Below the pieces are notes generated by a model that worked only from the letters and a program-made list of their open reading frames with translations, searched no databases and had not been told where the DNA came from. The translations under genes and the position numbers were made by a program. 6,626 nt of DNA from Gammaproteobacteria bacterium (GTDB lineage Bacteria; Pseudomonadota; Gammaproteobacteria; SZUA-152), in NCBI GenBank assembly GCA_030613605.1, contig JAUWLO010000113.1, forward strand, positions 1-6,626. The letters are read 5' to 3'. Positions within the stretch are counted from its first letter, which is position 1. Each line of letters starts with the position of its first letter. Positions 1 to 5,746 of the stretch are shown piece after piece.

Positions 1-30
1 AAAAGGCAAACACCCGCAGGTGTTTGCCTT
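1..30 (-). terminator. Rho-independent terminator of the DUF3365 heme protein gene
   Basis: A perfect 12-bp inverted repeat (3-14 paired with 19-30) encloses a 4-nt loop. Read on the minus strand, the stem is followed by a run of T (the A bases at 1-4), which may continue beyond the window. On the plus strand the stem is followed by CCCTAAAAAA, which is not a terminator tail, so it acts on minus-strand transcripts. It lies about 30 nt past the stop of the heme protein gene and is the only strong terminator in the window. Confidence 0.85.
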
Positions 31-59
31 CCCTAAAAAAATGATAACGATCTGTATGA

Positions 60-644
60 CTAAAGGGGTCGTTTGATGCTCACTGCACCGCGTAAATCAC
101 CTGTCTTATAGCCTGTGGCCTGATCGTGAGGGTAACGTTCATTAAGCAGTTTCTTTACGGCAGGATCCATCTTGGCAGTATCACCATGACAGGCCAGGCA
201 CTGGTCTTTAACACCAATGGCCTTCATGAAGCGGAAATATTTTCCGTCCTTTTCCTCGACCACCTCGGCAAAGGCCATTTTGTCAAAAGTCTCACCCTTG
301 CTGGCACGATCAGAAAACTGGGCTAGAATCTGTTGTTCCCAGGTATCGGGCATAGCCAACATGGGATTGCGAATACGCGTTCCGACACGGGTCACTTTCC
401 AGCCTTTATTACGGGAAATTTCAGCGGTAATTTGTGGCGCCAGTTCAGAGCAGATCTTGACCGCTGCGACTGGACCACCAGCTTTCATCTCCTTTTTCAT
501 TGCTCCACCAAGTTTGGTGACGAAGGCCTTCGTGGTTTCCACAGCTTCTTTTTTCATGGTGGATAAATCAGCGCCCGCAACCGCAAGGCTAGAGGAAAGC
601 AGCGTAAGGGCAGCCGGCAGGTAGATGGTTTTGTATCTTGTCAT
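60..644 (-). CDS. Periplasmic c-type heme protein, Tll0287-like (DUF3365) domain
   Basis: The product is 194 residues. Residues 1-25 form a signal peptide: a basic N-terminus (MTRYK), a hydrophobic core (about 8-22) and an AVAGA-type cleavage region, so the mature protein should be periplasmic. One heme c attachment motif, CLACH (C149, C152, H153), is followed by G154. The conserved KICSELAP segment carries C65. In the cyanobacterial family member Tll0287, as I recall, a Cys from the equivalent region and the CxxCH His are the two axial heme ligands, so C65/H153 ligation is inferred here. Positions 134-148 (GKYFRFMKAIGVKDQ) and the C-terminal TGDLRGAVSIKRPL are also typical of the family, whose fold is PAS-like. 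The ATG start has GGAG six nt upstream (651-654 on the plus strand). The gene stands alone, with its own terminator and a candidate promoter. The physiological role is unknown; redox or gas sensing or electron transfer are possibilities. Confidence 0.9.
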   Translation of the reverse strand: MTRYKTIYLPAALTLLSSSLAVAGADLSTMKKEAVETTKAFVTKLGGAMKKEMKAGGPVAAVKICSELAPQITAEISRNKGWKVTRVGTRIRNPMLAMPDTWEQQILAQFSDRASKGETFDKMAFAEVVEEKDGKYFRFMKAIGVKDQCLACHGDTAKMDPAVKKLLNERYPHDQATGYKTGDLRGAVSIKRPL

Positions 645-703
645 ATTTATCTCCGTTATCCTGGTCAGGATTAATTAAAAAATATTAAATATAAGGAAAT
701 ACT

Positions 704-731
704 AATATAGCGTCGATTTTGAAAACTTCAA
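704..731 (-). promoter_or_regulatory. Candidate sigma70-type promoter of the heme protein gene
   Basis: On the minus strand TTGAAG (731-726; 4 of 6 to the -35 consensus) is followed after 16 nt by TATATT (709-704; 5 of 6 to the -10 consensus). Transcription would start near 697, giving a leader of about 50 nt that contains the GGAG site. A short inverted repeat, TTGAA-N3-TTCAA (719-731), overlaps the -35 element and could be an operator. Identified by eye only. Confidence 0.4.
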
Positions 732-783
732 GGAGCTCTGTTAATGATTTTTCCGGAACAGGCTGTTGATGACCGACCGTTAG

Positions 784-812
784 TTGACTGATATGCTGTG
801 ACTCTACTTATT
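784..812 (+). promoter_or_regulatory. Weak candidate promoter of the four-helix membrane protein gene
   Basis: TTGACT (784-789; 5 of 6 to the -35 consensus) is followed after 17 nt by CTTATT (807-812; only 3 of 6 to the -10 consensus). A start near 819 would leave about 25 nt of leader, enough for the GGAGG site at 831. TATGCT at 792-797 is another -10-like hexamer with no good -35. The rest of 645-843 is AT-rich near 670-710 and holds no other element I can support, apart from a possible 15-codon ORF at 744-791. Confidence 0.25.
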
Positions 813-830
813 TCGGTTGCTTAATCTGAT

Positions 831-835
831 GGAGG
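831..835 (+). promoter_or_regulatory. Ribosome binding site that fixes the GTG start at 844
   Basis: GGAGG lies 8 nt before GTG 844-846. In-frame TTG 817 and ATG 829 are upstream of or overlap this site and have no Shine-Dalgarno of their own, so they are unlikely starts. Confidence 0.7.
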
Positions 836-843
836 ACAGCGTT

Positions 844-1410
844 GTGATCGGCAAGAAAAACATCGTATTTGGGTTTCTATTTCTGGCCACTACAGCGGCG
901 TTGGGTCCGCTAATGGTGATTAAGTATGAAACCTGGGGTGCAGCCAATGGCGACAAGCAGGTAGTCGTTGGCGCGTTACAATTACTCAAAGACGGCGACT
1001 ATGCCGAAGACCCCGAAACCCTCGAAGACCTCACGGCCAAACAACTGGCCATTGCGAATACCGAATCCATTCTCGCTATGAACAAAGTCGGCGCCGCCGA
1101 ATTTGATATTGATTTCATTAAGGGTGGTCCCCACGCCCATGGCAACCTCGAAGCCCTGTTGAATATTGCCGTGGGTCTTGCGCTGTGTTTTATCGCGGCT
1201 CCTTTGAAACTCAAACAGGCAGTGAGCTGGATGTTTATTGTTGGCACCCTGATGCACTCCGGGCTGTTGTATATGGAACGAGTCTTTATGATGCCCTGGG
1301 CAAACACTCTGCTTGAAACGGGCATTGGGCCGGTGTTGATATTGCTGGGACTGGTGTTGATGGGCGGGTTGGCGGCGAAGGGATTTAAGGGTGAAGTGGT
1401 GCGCGATTGA
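844..1410 (+). CDS. Uncharacterised four-helix inner-membrane protein with HxH motif
   Basis: I do not recognise a named family. From the GTG start at 844, chosen for its GGAGG site, the product is 188 residues. Predicted helices are about 7-26, 102-120, 127-144 and 158-178. The N-terminus (MIGKK), the 2-3 loop (KLK) and the C-terminus (KGFKGEVVRD) are basic, so both ends should be cytoplasmic and the acidic loop 27-100 periplasmic. That loop ends in GGPHAHGN, placing H97 and H99 at the outer edge of helix 2; H138 lies in helix 3 in LMHSGLLYMERVF. Such histidines could bind heme or metal, which is inference only. The gene is divergent from the heme c protein at 60-644, with about 200 nt between them, and appears monocistronic because a terminator follows. 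The CDS itself is well supported; its function is not. Confidence 0.85.
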   Translation: MIGKKNIVFGFLFLATTAALGPLMVIKYETWGAANGDKQVVVGALQLLKDGDYAEDPETLEDLTAKQLAIANTESILAMNKVGAAEFDIDFIKGGPHAHGNLEALLNIAVGLALCFIAAPLKLKQAVSWMFIVGTLMHSGLLYMERVFMMPWANTLLETGIGPVLILLGLVLMGGLAAKGFKGEVVRD

Positions 1411-1427
1411 TTCGTGTGCTTTTGTTT
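1399..1427 (+). terminator. Probable terminator overlapping the membrane protein stop codon
   Basis: The transcript can form an 8-bp stem (1399-1406 with 1412-1419, including three G-U pairs) around a 5-nt loop, followed by TTTTGTTT (1420-1427). The stop codon TGA (1408-1410) lies in the loop, so the last codons form the ascending arm. The wobble pairs make it weaker than the hairpin at 1-30. Confidence 0.4.
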
Positions 1428-1487
1428 ATAGACCGGTAAGTCATTGGCTTATTATCGCCAAATCTGGGTTTTCAAATCTGGACGGCA

Positions 1488-1500
1488 TATACTGTTTCTA
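1488..1500 (+). promoter_or_regulatory. Candidate -10 element placing transcription start at the pip ATG
   Basis: TATACT (1488-1493; 5 of 6 to the -10 consensus) is followed by six nt and then the A of the pip ATG at 1500, the usual distance from -10 hexamer to start site. The -35 position at 17-nt spacing (TGGGTT, 1465-1470) is poor. No Shine-Dalgarno lies just before the ATG, which fits a leaderless mRNA. The rest of the gap (1428-1487) holds only an 8-bp direct repeat, AAATCTGG (1460-1467 and 1474-1481). Confidence 0.35.
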
Positions 1501-2450
1501 TGAGAGATCTCTACCCCAAGATCAAACCTTACGCCAAACACCATATTGAAGTGGGTAATCCTCATGTCCTGTATATAGAGGAAAGTGGTGTGCCCGATGG
1601 TATTCCGGTGGTATTTGTTCATGGCGGACCGGGTTTCGGCTGTTCTCCTGTCAATCGTTGTTTTTTCGACCCGGAAAAATATCGCATTATTCTTTTTGAC
1701 CAGCGTGGTTGTGGGCGTTCAACGCCACACGCTTCTCTGGAAAATAATACGACACAGGACCTGGTCGAAGATATGGAAGTCGTTCGCGAAACCCTTGGCA
1801 TTAAAAAATGGTTAGTGTTCGGTGGCTCCTGGGGTTCGACCTTAAGTCTGGTGTATGCCGAAACCCATCCTGATCGTGTCTTAGGTTTAATTTTGCGCGG
1901 CATTTTTTTATGTCGGCCGCATGAGATTCAGTGGTTTTATCAGCAGGGCGCCAGCCATATTTTTCCGGATTACTGGGAAGACTTTCTTAAGCCCATTCCT
2001 GAAGAAGAACGTGATGATATGGTGAGCGCTTATTATAAAAGGCTCGACAGTGATAACGAGCTGGCGCGCATGGCCACGGCCAAGGCCTGGGCAAAATGGG
2101 AAGGTCGTACCTCGACACTGCATCCCAGTAAAACGGTTGTTGATCATTTTAGCGAACCCCACAATGCGTTGAGTCTGGCGCGTATCGAGTGCCATTATTT
2201 TTCCCACGATAGTTTTCTGGAACCCAATCAAATTCTGCGTGATGCAGAGCGACTGGCAGATATTCCGGGAATCATTGTGCAGGGTCGATACGATGTAGTG
2301 TGTCCCATGCAAAGTGCCTGGGACTTGTATCACGCCTGGCCGGGTTCGGTGATGCAGATTATTCCTGATGCCGGGCACTCCGCGCTGGAGACGGGGATTA
2401 TAGACGCGCTAGTGCGTGCGACGGATGATTTCGCGTTGCGCCTGGAGTAA
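1500..2450 (+). CDS. pip: Proline iminopeptidase (alpha/beta hydrolase, peptidase family S33)
   Basis: This cytoplasmic enzyme releases N-terminal proline from peptides, in the last steps of peptide degradation. The 316-residue product is full length for the family. Visible features are the oxyanion-hole motif HGGPG (41-45), the strand and turn LFDQRGCGRS (65-74), the nucleophile elbow GGSWGS with Ser110, the acid Asp265 in GRYD, and catalytic His293 in DAGHS. An all-alpha cap region separates the elbow from the acid; it includes RGIFLCRP (133-140) and WFYQQGAS (145-152), which are typical of proteobacterial Pip. The start is supported by the N-terminal DLYPKIKPYA, matching the family's usual beginning, although no Shine-Dalgarno precedes it. 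The gene is followed 18 nt later by dtd on the same strand, a pairing I recall from Pseudomonas, so the two are probably one operon. Confidence 0.95.
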   Translation: MRDLYPKIKPYAKHHIEVGNPHVLYIEESGVPDGIPVVFVHGGPGFGCSPVNRCFFDPEKYRIILFDQRGCGRSTPHASLENNTTQDLVEDMEVVRETLGIKKWLVFGGSWGSTLSLVYAETHPDRVLGLILRGIFLCRPHEIQWFYQQGASHIFPDYWEDFLKPIPEEERDDMVSAYYKRLDSDNELARMATAKAWAKWEGRTSTLHPSKTVVDHFSEPHNALSLARIECHYFSHDSFLEPNQILRDAERLADIPGIIVQGRYDVVCPMQSAWDLYHAWPGSVMQIIPDAGHSALETGIIDALVRATDDFALRLE

Positions 2451-2468
2451 GCGCTGGCAGGAAAAATC

Positions 2469-2909
2469 ATGATTGGTTTATTGCAACGTGTGACTGAAGC
2501 CAGTGTTTCCATCGATAAACAAACCGTTGGCCAAATCGGTCGAGGTCTTCTGGTGTTGGTCGGTGTGGAAAAGGGCGACAGTGAATCACAGGCTGACCGA
2601 TTGCTGGAACGCCTGTTGGGTTACCGAGTATTTCCTGATGAAGAAGGCAAAATGAATCTTAGCCTCACAGATATACAGGGTGGCTTGTTACTGGTTCCTC
2701 AATTTACCCTCGCCGCTGATACCCAAAAAGGTAAACGTCCCAGTTTTAGTTCTGCCGCAACTCCTGAAAAAGGCCAGGCGTTATTTCAATATTTGGTAAA
2801 GCGTGCGCAGGCTGTTCATTCGGATGTCGCAAGGGGCAGCTTTGGTGCAGACATGCAGGTATCGCTTGTGAATGATGGGCCGGTGACCTTTTGGTTGGAG
2901 GCGCATTAG
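2469..2909 (+). CDS. dtd: D-aminoacyl-tRNA deacylase (DTD)
   Basis: DTD hydrolyses D-amino acids (and misattached glycine) from tRNA in the cytoplasm, protecting translation. The 146-residue product is the family's normal length. It begins with the typical MIGLLQRVTEASV, and LGYRVFPDEEGKMN (50-63) is conserved. The C-terminal NDGPVT motif (135-140) contains the Gly137-Pro138 pair that, by established work on the family, provides the chiral-proofreading cis-proline. The other active-site motif, usually SQFTL, reads PQFTL (77-81) here, while the following AADTQKGKRPSF is normal. The start ATG has AGGA (2459-2462) 6 nt upstream. It is the second gene of the pip-dtd pair and converges on cca with only 31 nt between the stops. 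No frameshift is seen and the function is confident despite the Ser-to-Pro change. Confidence 0.95.
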   Translation: MIGLLQRVTEASVSIDKQTVGQIGRGLLVLVGVEKGDSESQADRLLERLLGYRVFPDEEGKMNLSLTDIQGGLLLVPQFTLAADTQKGKRPSFSSAATPEKGQALFQYLVKRAQAVHSDVARGSFGADMQVSLVNDGPVTFWLEAH

Positions 2910-2940
2910 CCGTTAGTTGGTAATTGTTACCCAGGAGCAG

Positions 2941-4158
2941 TTAGCCAAGCACCTGTGTAACAGCTTCAATACGCAATTTTTGCAATTCTTTACCGATGGC
3001 CGCTCCGGTAAGTCCTTCTTCGATCAAAGCCTCAGTGTTAATAGCTGCCGCCGCCAGGTACACCTCGCGAAACATTTTGGTTTGTTCAGGTTGTTTGTCC
3101 TCGAAACCCAAACGGCCACGTGAGTCGGATTCGCAGGCGATAAGAAACTGTTCAAAACGTTCCGGGCGACGAAAGGCATCCAGGTTTTGCAGTGTTTTTA
3201 GAATGGTATCGGGGCGCATTTCGCCAATGCAGAAGTAATGCAAATGGTATTGGGTCACCAGCTCGGCCAGTTCACGGTAAGTATTGGGAACCCGATAGCG
3301 ATTACACAATTCAGTCACCAAAGGCACGCCACGTTGTTCGTGGCCAATGTGTTTGGGCCATTCTTCTTCGGGTGTTGTGCCTTTTCCCAGGTCATGCAGC
3401 AGTGCGGCAAAGCGTACGTCATTATCAGTGGAAAGTTTTGCGGCCTGTTCCAGTACCATCATGGTATGTACGCCAGTATCGATCTCCGGGTGATGCAGCT
3501 CAGGCTGGGGTACGCCAAACAGGCGGTTAATTTCCGGGAACAGTTTTTCCAGGGCGCTGCATTCGCGCAACACTTCAAAAAAACGCGAGGGTGTTTGTTC
3601 GCCTAGTGCCTTATTGGTTTCCGCCCACACTCGTTCGGCTACCAGCGCATCCACTTCACCGGCTTCCACCATGCTTTGCATAAGGGTATTAGTTTCTGGA
3701 GCCACAGTAAAACCCAGGTGCGCAAAGCGTGCCGCAAAACGCGCCACGCGCAGAATGCGTACCGGGTCTTCACTGAAGGCCGGTGAGACATGGCGCAGGA
3801 TTTTATTCTGAATGTCCTGCTGACCATGGAATGGGTCGATTAATTCACCATCCGGTGTTTCCGCAATAGCATTCACGGTGAGGTCGCGCCGCAATAAATC
3901 CTCTTCCAGAGTGACATCAGGTGCTGCGAACATTTCAAAGCCATGGTAACCCGGTGCTGTTTTTCGCTCGGTACGGGCCAGGGCATATTCTTCATGAGTA
4001 TCGGGGTGCAGGAAGACTGGAAAGTCTTTGCCGACCTGTTTGTAGTTGAGAGCTAGCATTTCAGCGGGCGTACTGCCAACCACCACCCAGTCGCATTCCC
4101 TGGGTTTTAACCCCAGTAATTTGTCACGTACTGCTCCGCCGACCAGATAAATGTCCAT
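2941..4158 (-). CDS. cca: tRNA CCA-adding enzyme (CCA nucleotidyltransferase, HD-domain type)
   Basis: Cca adds or repairs the 3' CCA of tRNAs from CTP and ATP without a nucleic acid template. The 405-residue product matches the gammaproteobacterial multifunctional form (E. coli has about 412). In order it shows the nucleotidyltransferase head with GGAVRD (7-12) and the metal-binding position ECDWVVVG (21-28); RRDLTVNAIA (90-99); the EDPVRILRVARFAARF neck motif (130-145); ERVWAE (175-180); and a C-terminal HD phosphohydrolase domain with HPEIDTGVHT (223-232), HDLGKG (255-260) and GHEQRG (272-277). The first carboxylate of the usual DxD is Glu21 rather than Asp, with Asp23 kept. The gene is transcribed alone. 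There is no clear Shine-Dalgarno; instead an 8-bp inverted repeat covers the start codon. Confidence 0.95.
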   Translation of the reverse strand: MDIYLVGGAVRDKLLGLKPRECDWVVVGSTPAEMLALNYKQVGKDFPVFLHPDTHEEYALARTERKTAPGYHGFEMFAAPDVTLEEDLLRRDLTVNAIAETPDGELIDPFHGQQDIQNKILRHVSPAFSEDPVRILRVARFAARFAHLGFTVAPETNTLMQSMVEAGEVDALVAERVWAETNKALGEQTPSRFFEVLRECSALEKLFPEINRLFGVPQPELHHPEIDTGVHTMMVLEQAAKLSTDNDVRFAALLHDLGKGTTPEEEWPKHIGHEQRGVPLVTELCNRYRVPNTYRELAELVTQYHLHYFCIGEMRPDTILKTLQNLDAFRRPERFEQFLIACESDSRGRLGFEDKQPEQTKMFREVYLAAAAINTEALIEEGLTGAAIGKELQKLRIEAVTQVLG

Positions 4159-4179
4159 GCGGTTATGTTACCCGCATGG
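4155..4179 (-). repeat. Inverted repeat spanning the cca start codon
   Basis: CCATGCGG (4155-4162) and CCGCATGG (4172-4179) form a perfect 8-bp inverted repeat with a 9-nt spacer; the spacer adds two more symmetric pairs beyond a mismatch. In the cca mRNA the AUG (plus-strand 4156-4158) lies in the 3' arm, so a hairpin would hide the start codon. It could equally be a DNA-binding site. The symmetry is seen directly; the role is inferred. Confidence 0.5.
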
Positions 4180-4225
4180 CCCTGCAGTTAACACGTCGTT
4201 ATCAAATGAAGGTATGCGTCTCCAT

Positions 4226-4255
4226 TTAATATGGTTTTGAGGCTCATTTTGTCTA
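4226..4255 (-). promoter_or_regulatory. Candidate sigma70-type promoter of cca
   Basis: On the minus strand TAGACA (4255-4250; 5 of 6 to the -35 consensus) is followed after 18 nt by TATTAA (4231-4226; 4 of 6 to the -10 consensus). A start near 4219 would give a leader of about 60 nt that includes the start-codon inverted repeat. Identified by eye only. Confidence 0.3.
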
Positions 4256-4281
4256 ACAGGCGAATGGCGGCGCTGAATCAC

Positions 4282-4290
4282 TGGTATCAT
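4282..4290 (+). promoter_or_regulatory. Candidate extended -10 promoter of the dehydrogenase gene
   Basis: TGG-TATCAT is an extended -10 pattern (TGn then 5 of 6 to TATAAT), with no recognisable -35. Transcription from about 4297 would leave a leader of roughly 85 nt before the chosen start at 4382. That leader holds TATCCT repeats (4322-4327, 4329-4334 and 4366-4371) and the palindrome GGATATCC (4363-4370). Confidence 0.25.
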
Positions 4291-4381
4291 GAGTGGTTAT
4301 TATGGCTGGCGTATAGGGCTTTATCCTATATCCTTAGGGGTATCGTCCCACCTCAGTGATATGGATATCCTAAGAAAATCT

Positions 4382-5746
4382 ATGGCCTATCAGACCGTCA
4401 ATCCCGCCACCGGCGAAGCTTTGCAAGACTTTGACTCCTGGAATAGTGAGCAGCTGGAAGCGGCGCTATCTCAGGTCGCTGCTGCATCACCTGGCTGGGC
4501 ACAAACTGATCTTGCTGAACGCTGTGCCTTATTGCGTCGGTTGGCCGAGGTTTTGAGAGACCAAAAAGAAGCACTGGCGCAGCTGGTTACCCTGGAAATG
4601 GGCAAACTGATATCCGAGTCTCGCGCCGAGGTCGAAAAATGTATCTCGGGGTGTGAGTATTATGCCGAACAGGCGCCCAGGTTTCTGGCGGATGAGGTCA
4701 TCGAAACGGATGCCAGCAGGAGTCTGGTGGCCTACCAGCCTCTGGGCACTGTGCTGGCAGTCATGCCCTGGAATTTCCCTCTTTGGCAGGTGTTTCGTTT
4801 TGTCGCCCCCACATTGGTGGCAGGCAATACCGGTCTGCTTAAACATGCCTCCAATGTGCCCCAATGCGCGCTCGCCATTGAACAAATTATTCAAGAGGCG
4901 GGCTTTCCGCAGGGCGTGTTTCGTACCCTGATGATTAATGCCAGCGATGTCGCTCAGGTGATTGCGGATCCACGTGTCCATGCCGTGACCCTTACCGGTA
5001 GCGAGCCAGCTGGTCGACAGGTGGCCGCCTGTGCCGGTGAGAACCTCAAAAAAAGCGTGCTGGAGCTGGGTGGCTCGGATGCATTTGTGGTGTTGGCCGA
5101 TGCCGGTCTTGATTTGGCGGTGGCCCAGGCGGTGGCCTCGCGTTATTTAAACGCTGGCCAAAGTTGTATTGCCGCCAAGCGTTTTATTGTGGTGGATGAC
5201 ATTGCCGAGGAATTTGTATCGCGATTTGCCACAGCGGTCGCAGCCCTGAAAACAGGCGACCCCACGGACGAGCAAACAACTCTGGCGCCCATGGCAAGAA
5301 TGGATTTACGTGAGGAATTGCACCGGCAGGTGCGGGCCAGTGTGAAGGCCGGTGCAACCCTGGTAATTGGTGGAAATCCGGAGGAAGGTCCCGGAGCTTT
5401 TTATGAGGCGACCATTCTGGATCAGGTTAAACTGGGTATGGCCGCTTATGAAGAAGAGTTGTTTGGCCCAGTGGCAACCGTCATTCGTGCCCGTGATGAG
5501 GGTCATGCCTTAAGCATTGCCAACAGTTCTCGCTTTGGTCTCGGTGGCAGTGTGTGGACGCAAGATAGTGACAGAGGTGAACAATTTGCGCGACGGTTGC
5601 AGTCCGGTTCGGCATTTGTGAATGGGATGGTGAAAAGCGATGCACGATTACCTTTTGGTGGGATTAAGGCTTCTGGATATGGACGTGAGTTATCACACCA
5701 CGGCATGCGTGAGTTTGTGAATATTAAGACGATATGGATTAAATGA
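4382..5746 (+). CDS. sad: NAD(P)-dependent succinate-semialdehyde dehydrogenase, Sad/YneI type
   Basis: This aldehyde dehydrogenase oxidises an aldehyde to the acid; closest resemblance is to E. coli Sad (YneI), which converts succinate semialdehyde to succinate in 4-aminobutyrate and related catabolism. The 454-residue product starts with MAYQTVNPATGEA, as in the family. Motifs include MPWNFPLWQ (128-136, with Asn131 of the oxyanion site), LLKHASN (152-158), the cofactor turn TGSEPAG (205-211), LELGGSD (227-233, general base Glu228), GQSCIAAK (259-266, nucleophile Cys262), EELFGP (358-363) and PFGGIKASGYGREL (424-437). Reading can extend in frame to ATG 4289 or 4361, but those 24-31 extra residues are unlike the family and lack a Shine-Dalgarno, so 4382 is preferred; its own site is weak (AAGA). 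Its stop overlaps the next gene as ATGA. Enzyme class is certain; the exact substrate is inferred from similarity. Confidence 0.9.
   Translation: MAYQTVNPATGEALQDFDSWNSEQLEAALSQVAAASPGWAQTDLAERCALLRRLAEVLRDQKEALAQLVTLEMGKLISESRAEVEKCISGCEYYAEQAPRFLADEVIETDASRSLVAYQPLGTVLAVMPWNFPLWQVFRFVAPTLVAGNTGLLKHASNVPQCALAIEQIIQEAGFPQGVFRTLMINASDVAQVIADPRVHAVTLTGSEPAGRQVAACAGENLKKSVLELGGSDAFVVLADAGLDLAVAQAVASRYLNAGQSCIAAKRFIVVDDIAEEFVSRFATAVAALKTGDPTDEQTTLAPMARMDLREELHRQVRASVKAGATLVIGGNPEEGPGAFYEATILDQVKLGMAAYEEELFGPVATVIRARDEGHALSIANSSRFGLGGSVWTQDSDRGEQFARRLQSGSAFVNGMVKSDARLPFGGIKASGYGRELSHHGMREFVNIKTIWIK

Noticed and set aside
719..731. FNR/ANR box in front of the heme protein gene
   Set aside because: Half-sites are TTGAA/TTCAA with a 3-nt spacer; an FNR site is TTGAT-N4-ATCAA, so spacing and half-sites both differ.
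817..843. N-terminal extension of the membrane protein from TTG 817 or ATG 829
   Set aside because: The GGAGG site at 831-835 would be inside or after these starts and is correctly spaced for GTG 844.
1460..1481. Direct repeat AAATCTGG, two copies 14 nt apart, upstream of pip
   Set aside because: Only 8 bp and two copies; compatible with chance, so not reported as a regulatory array.
2919..2931. Bidirectional terminator between dtd and cca
   Set aside because: The stem is only 5 bp and AT-containing, with no T run on either strand.
2996..3827. Several open frames of 60-120 codons within the cca region, mostly on the opposite strand
   Set aside because: Cca is unmistakable on the minus strand with all its motifs; the others lack start signals and domain features and are shadows.
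4289..4381. 31-residue N-terminal extension of the aldehyde dehydrogenase
   Set aside because: No Shine-Dalgarno, no resemblance to the family N-terminus, and it overlaps the probable promoter and leader.
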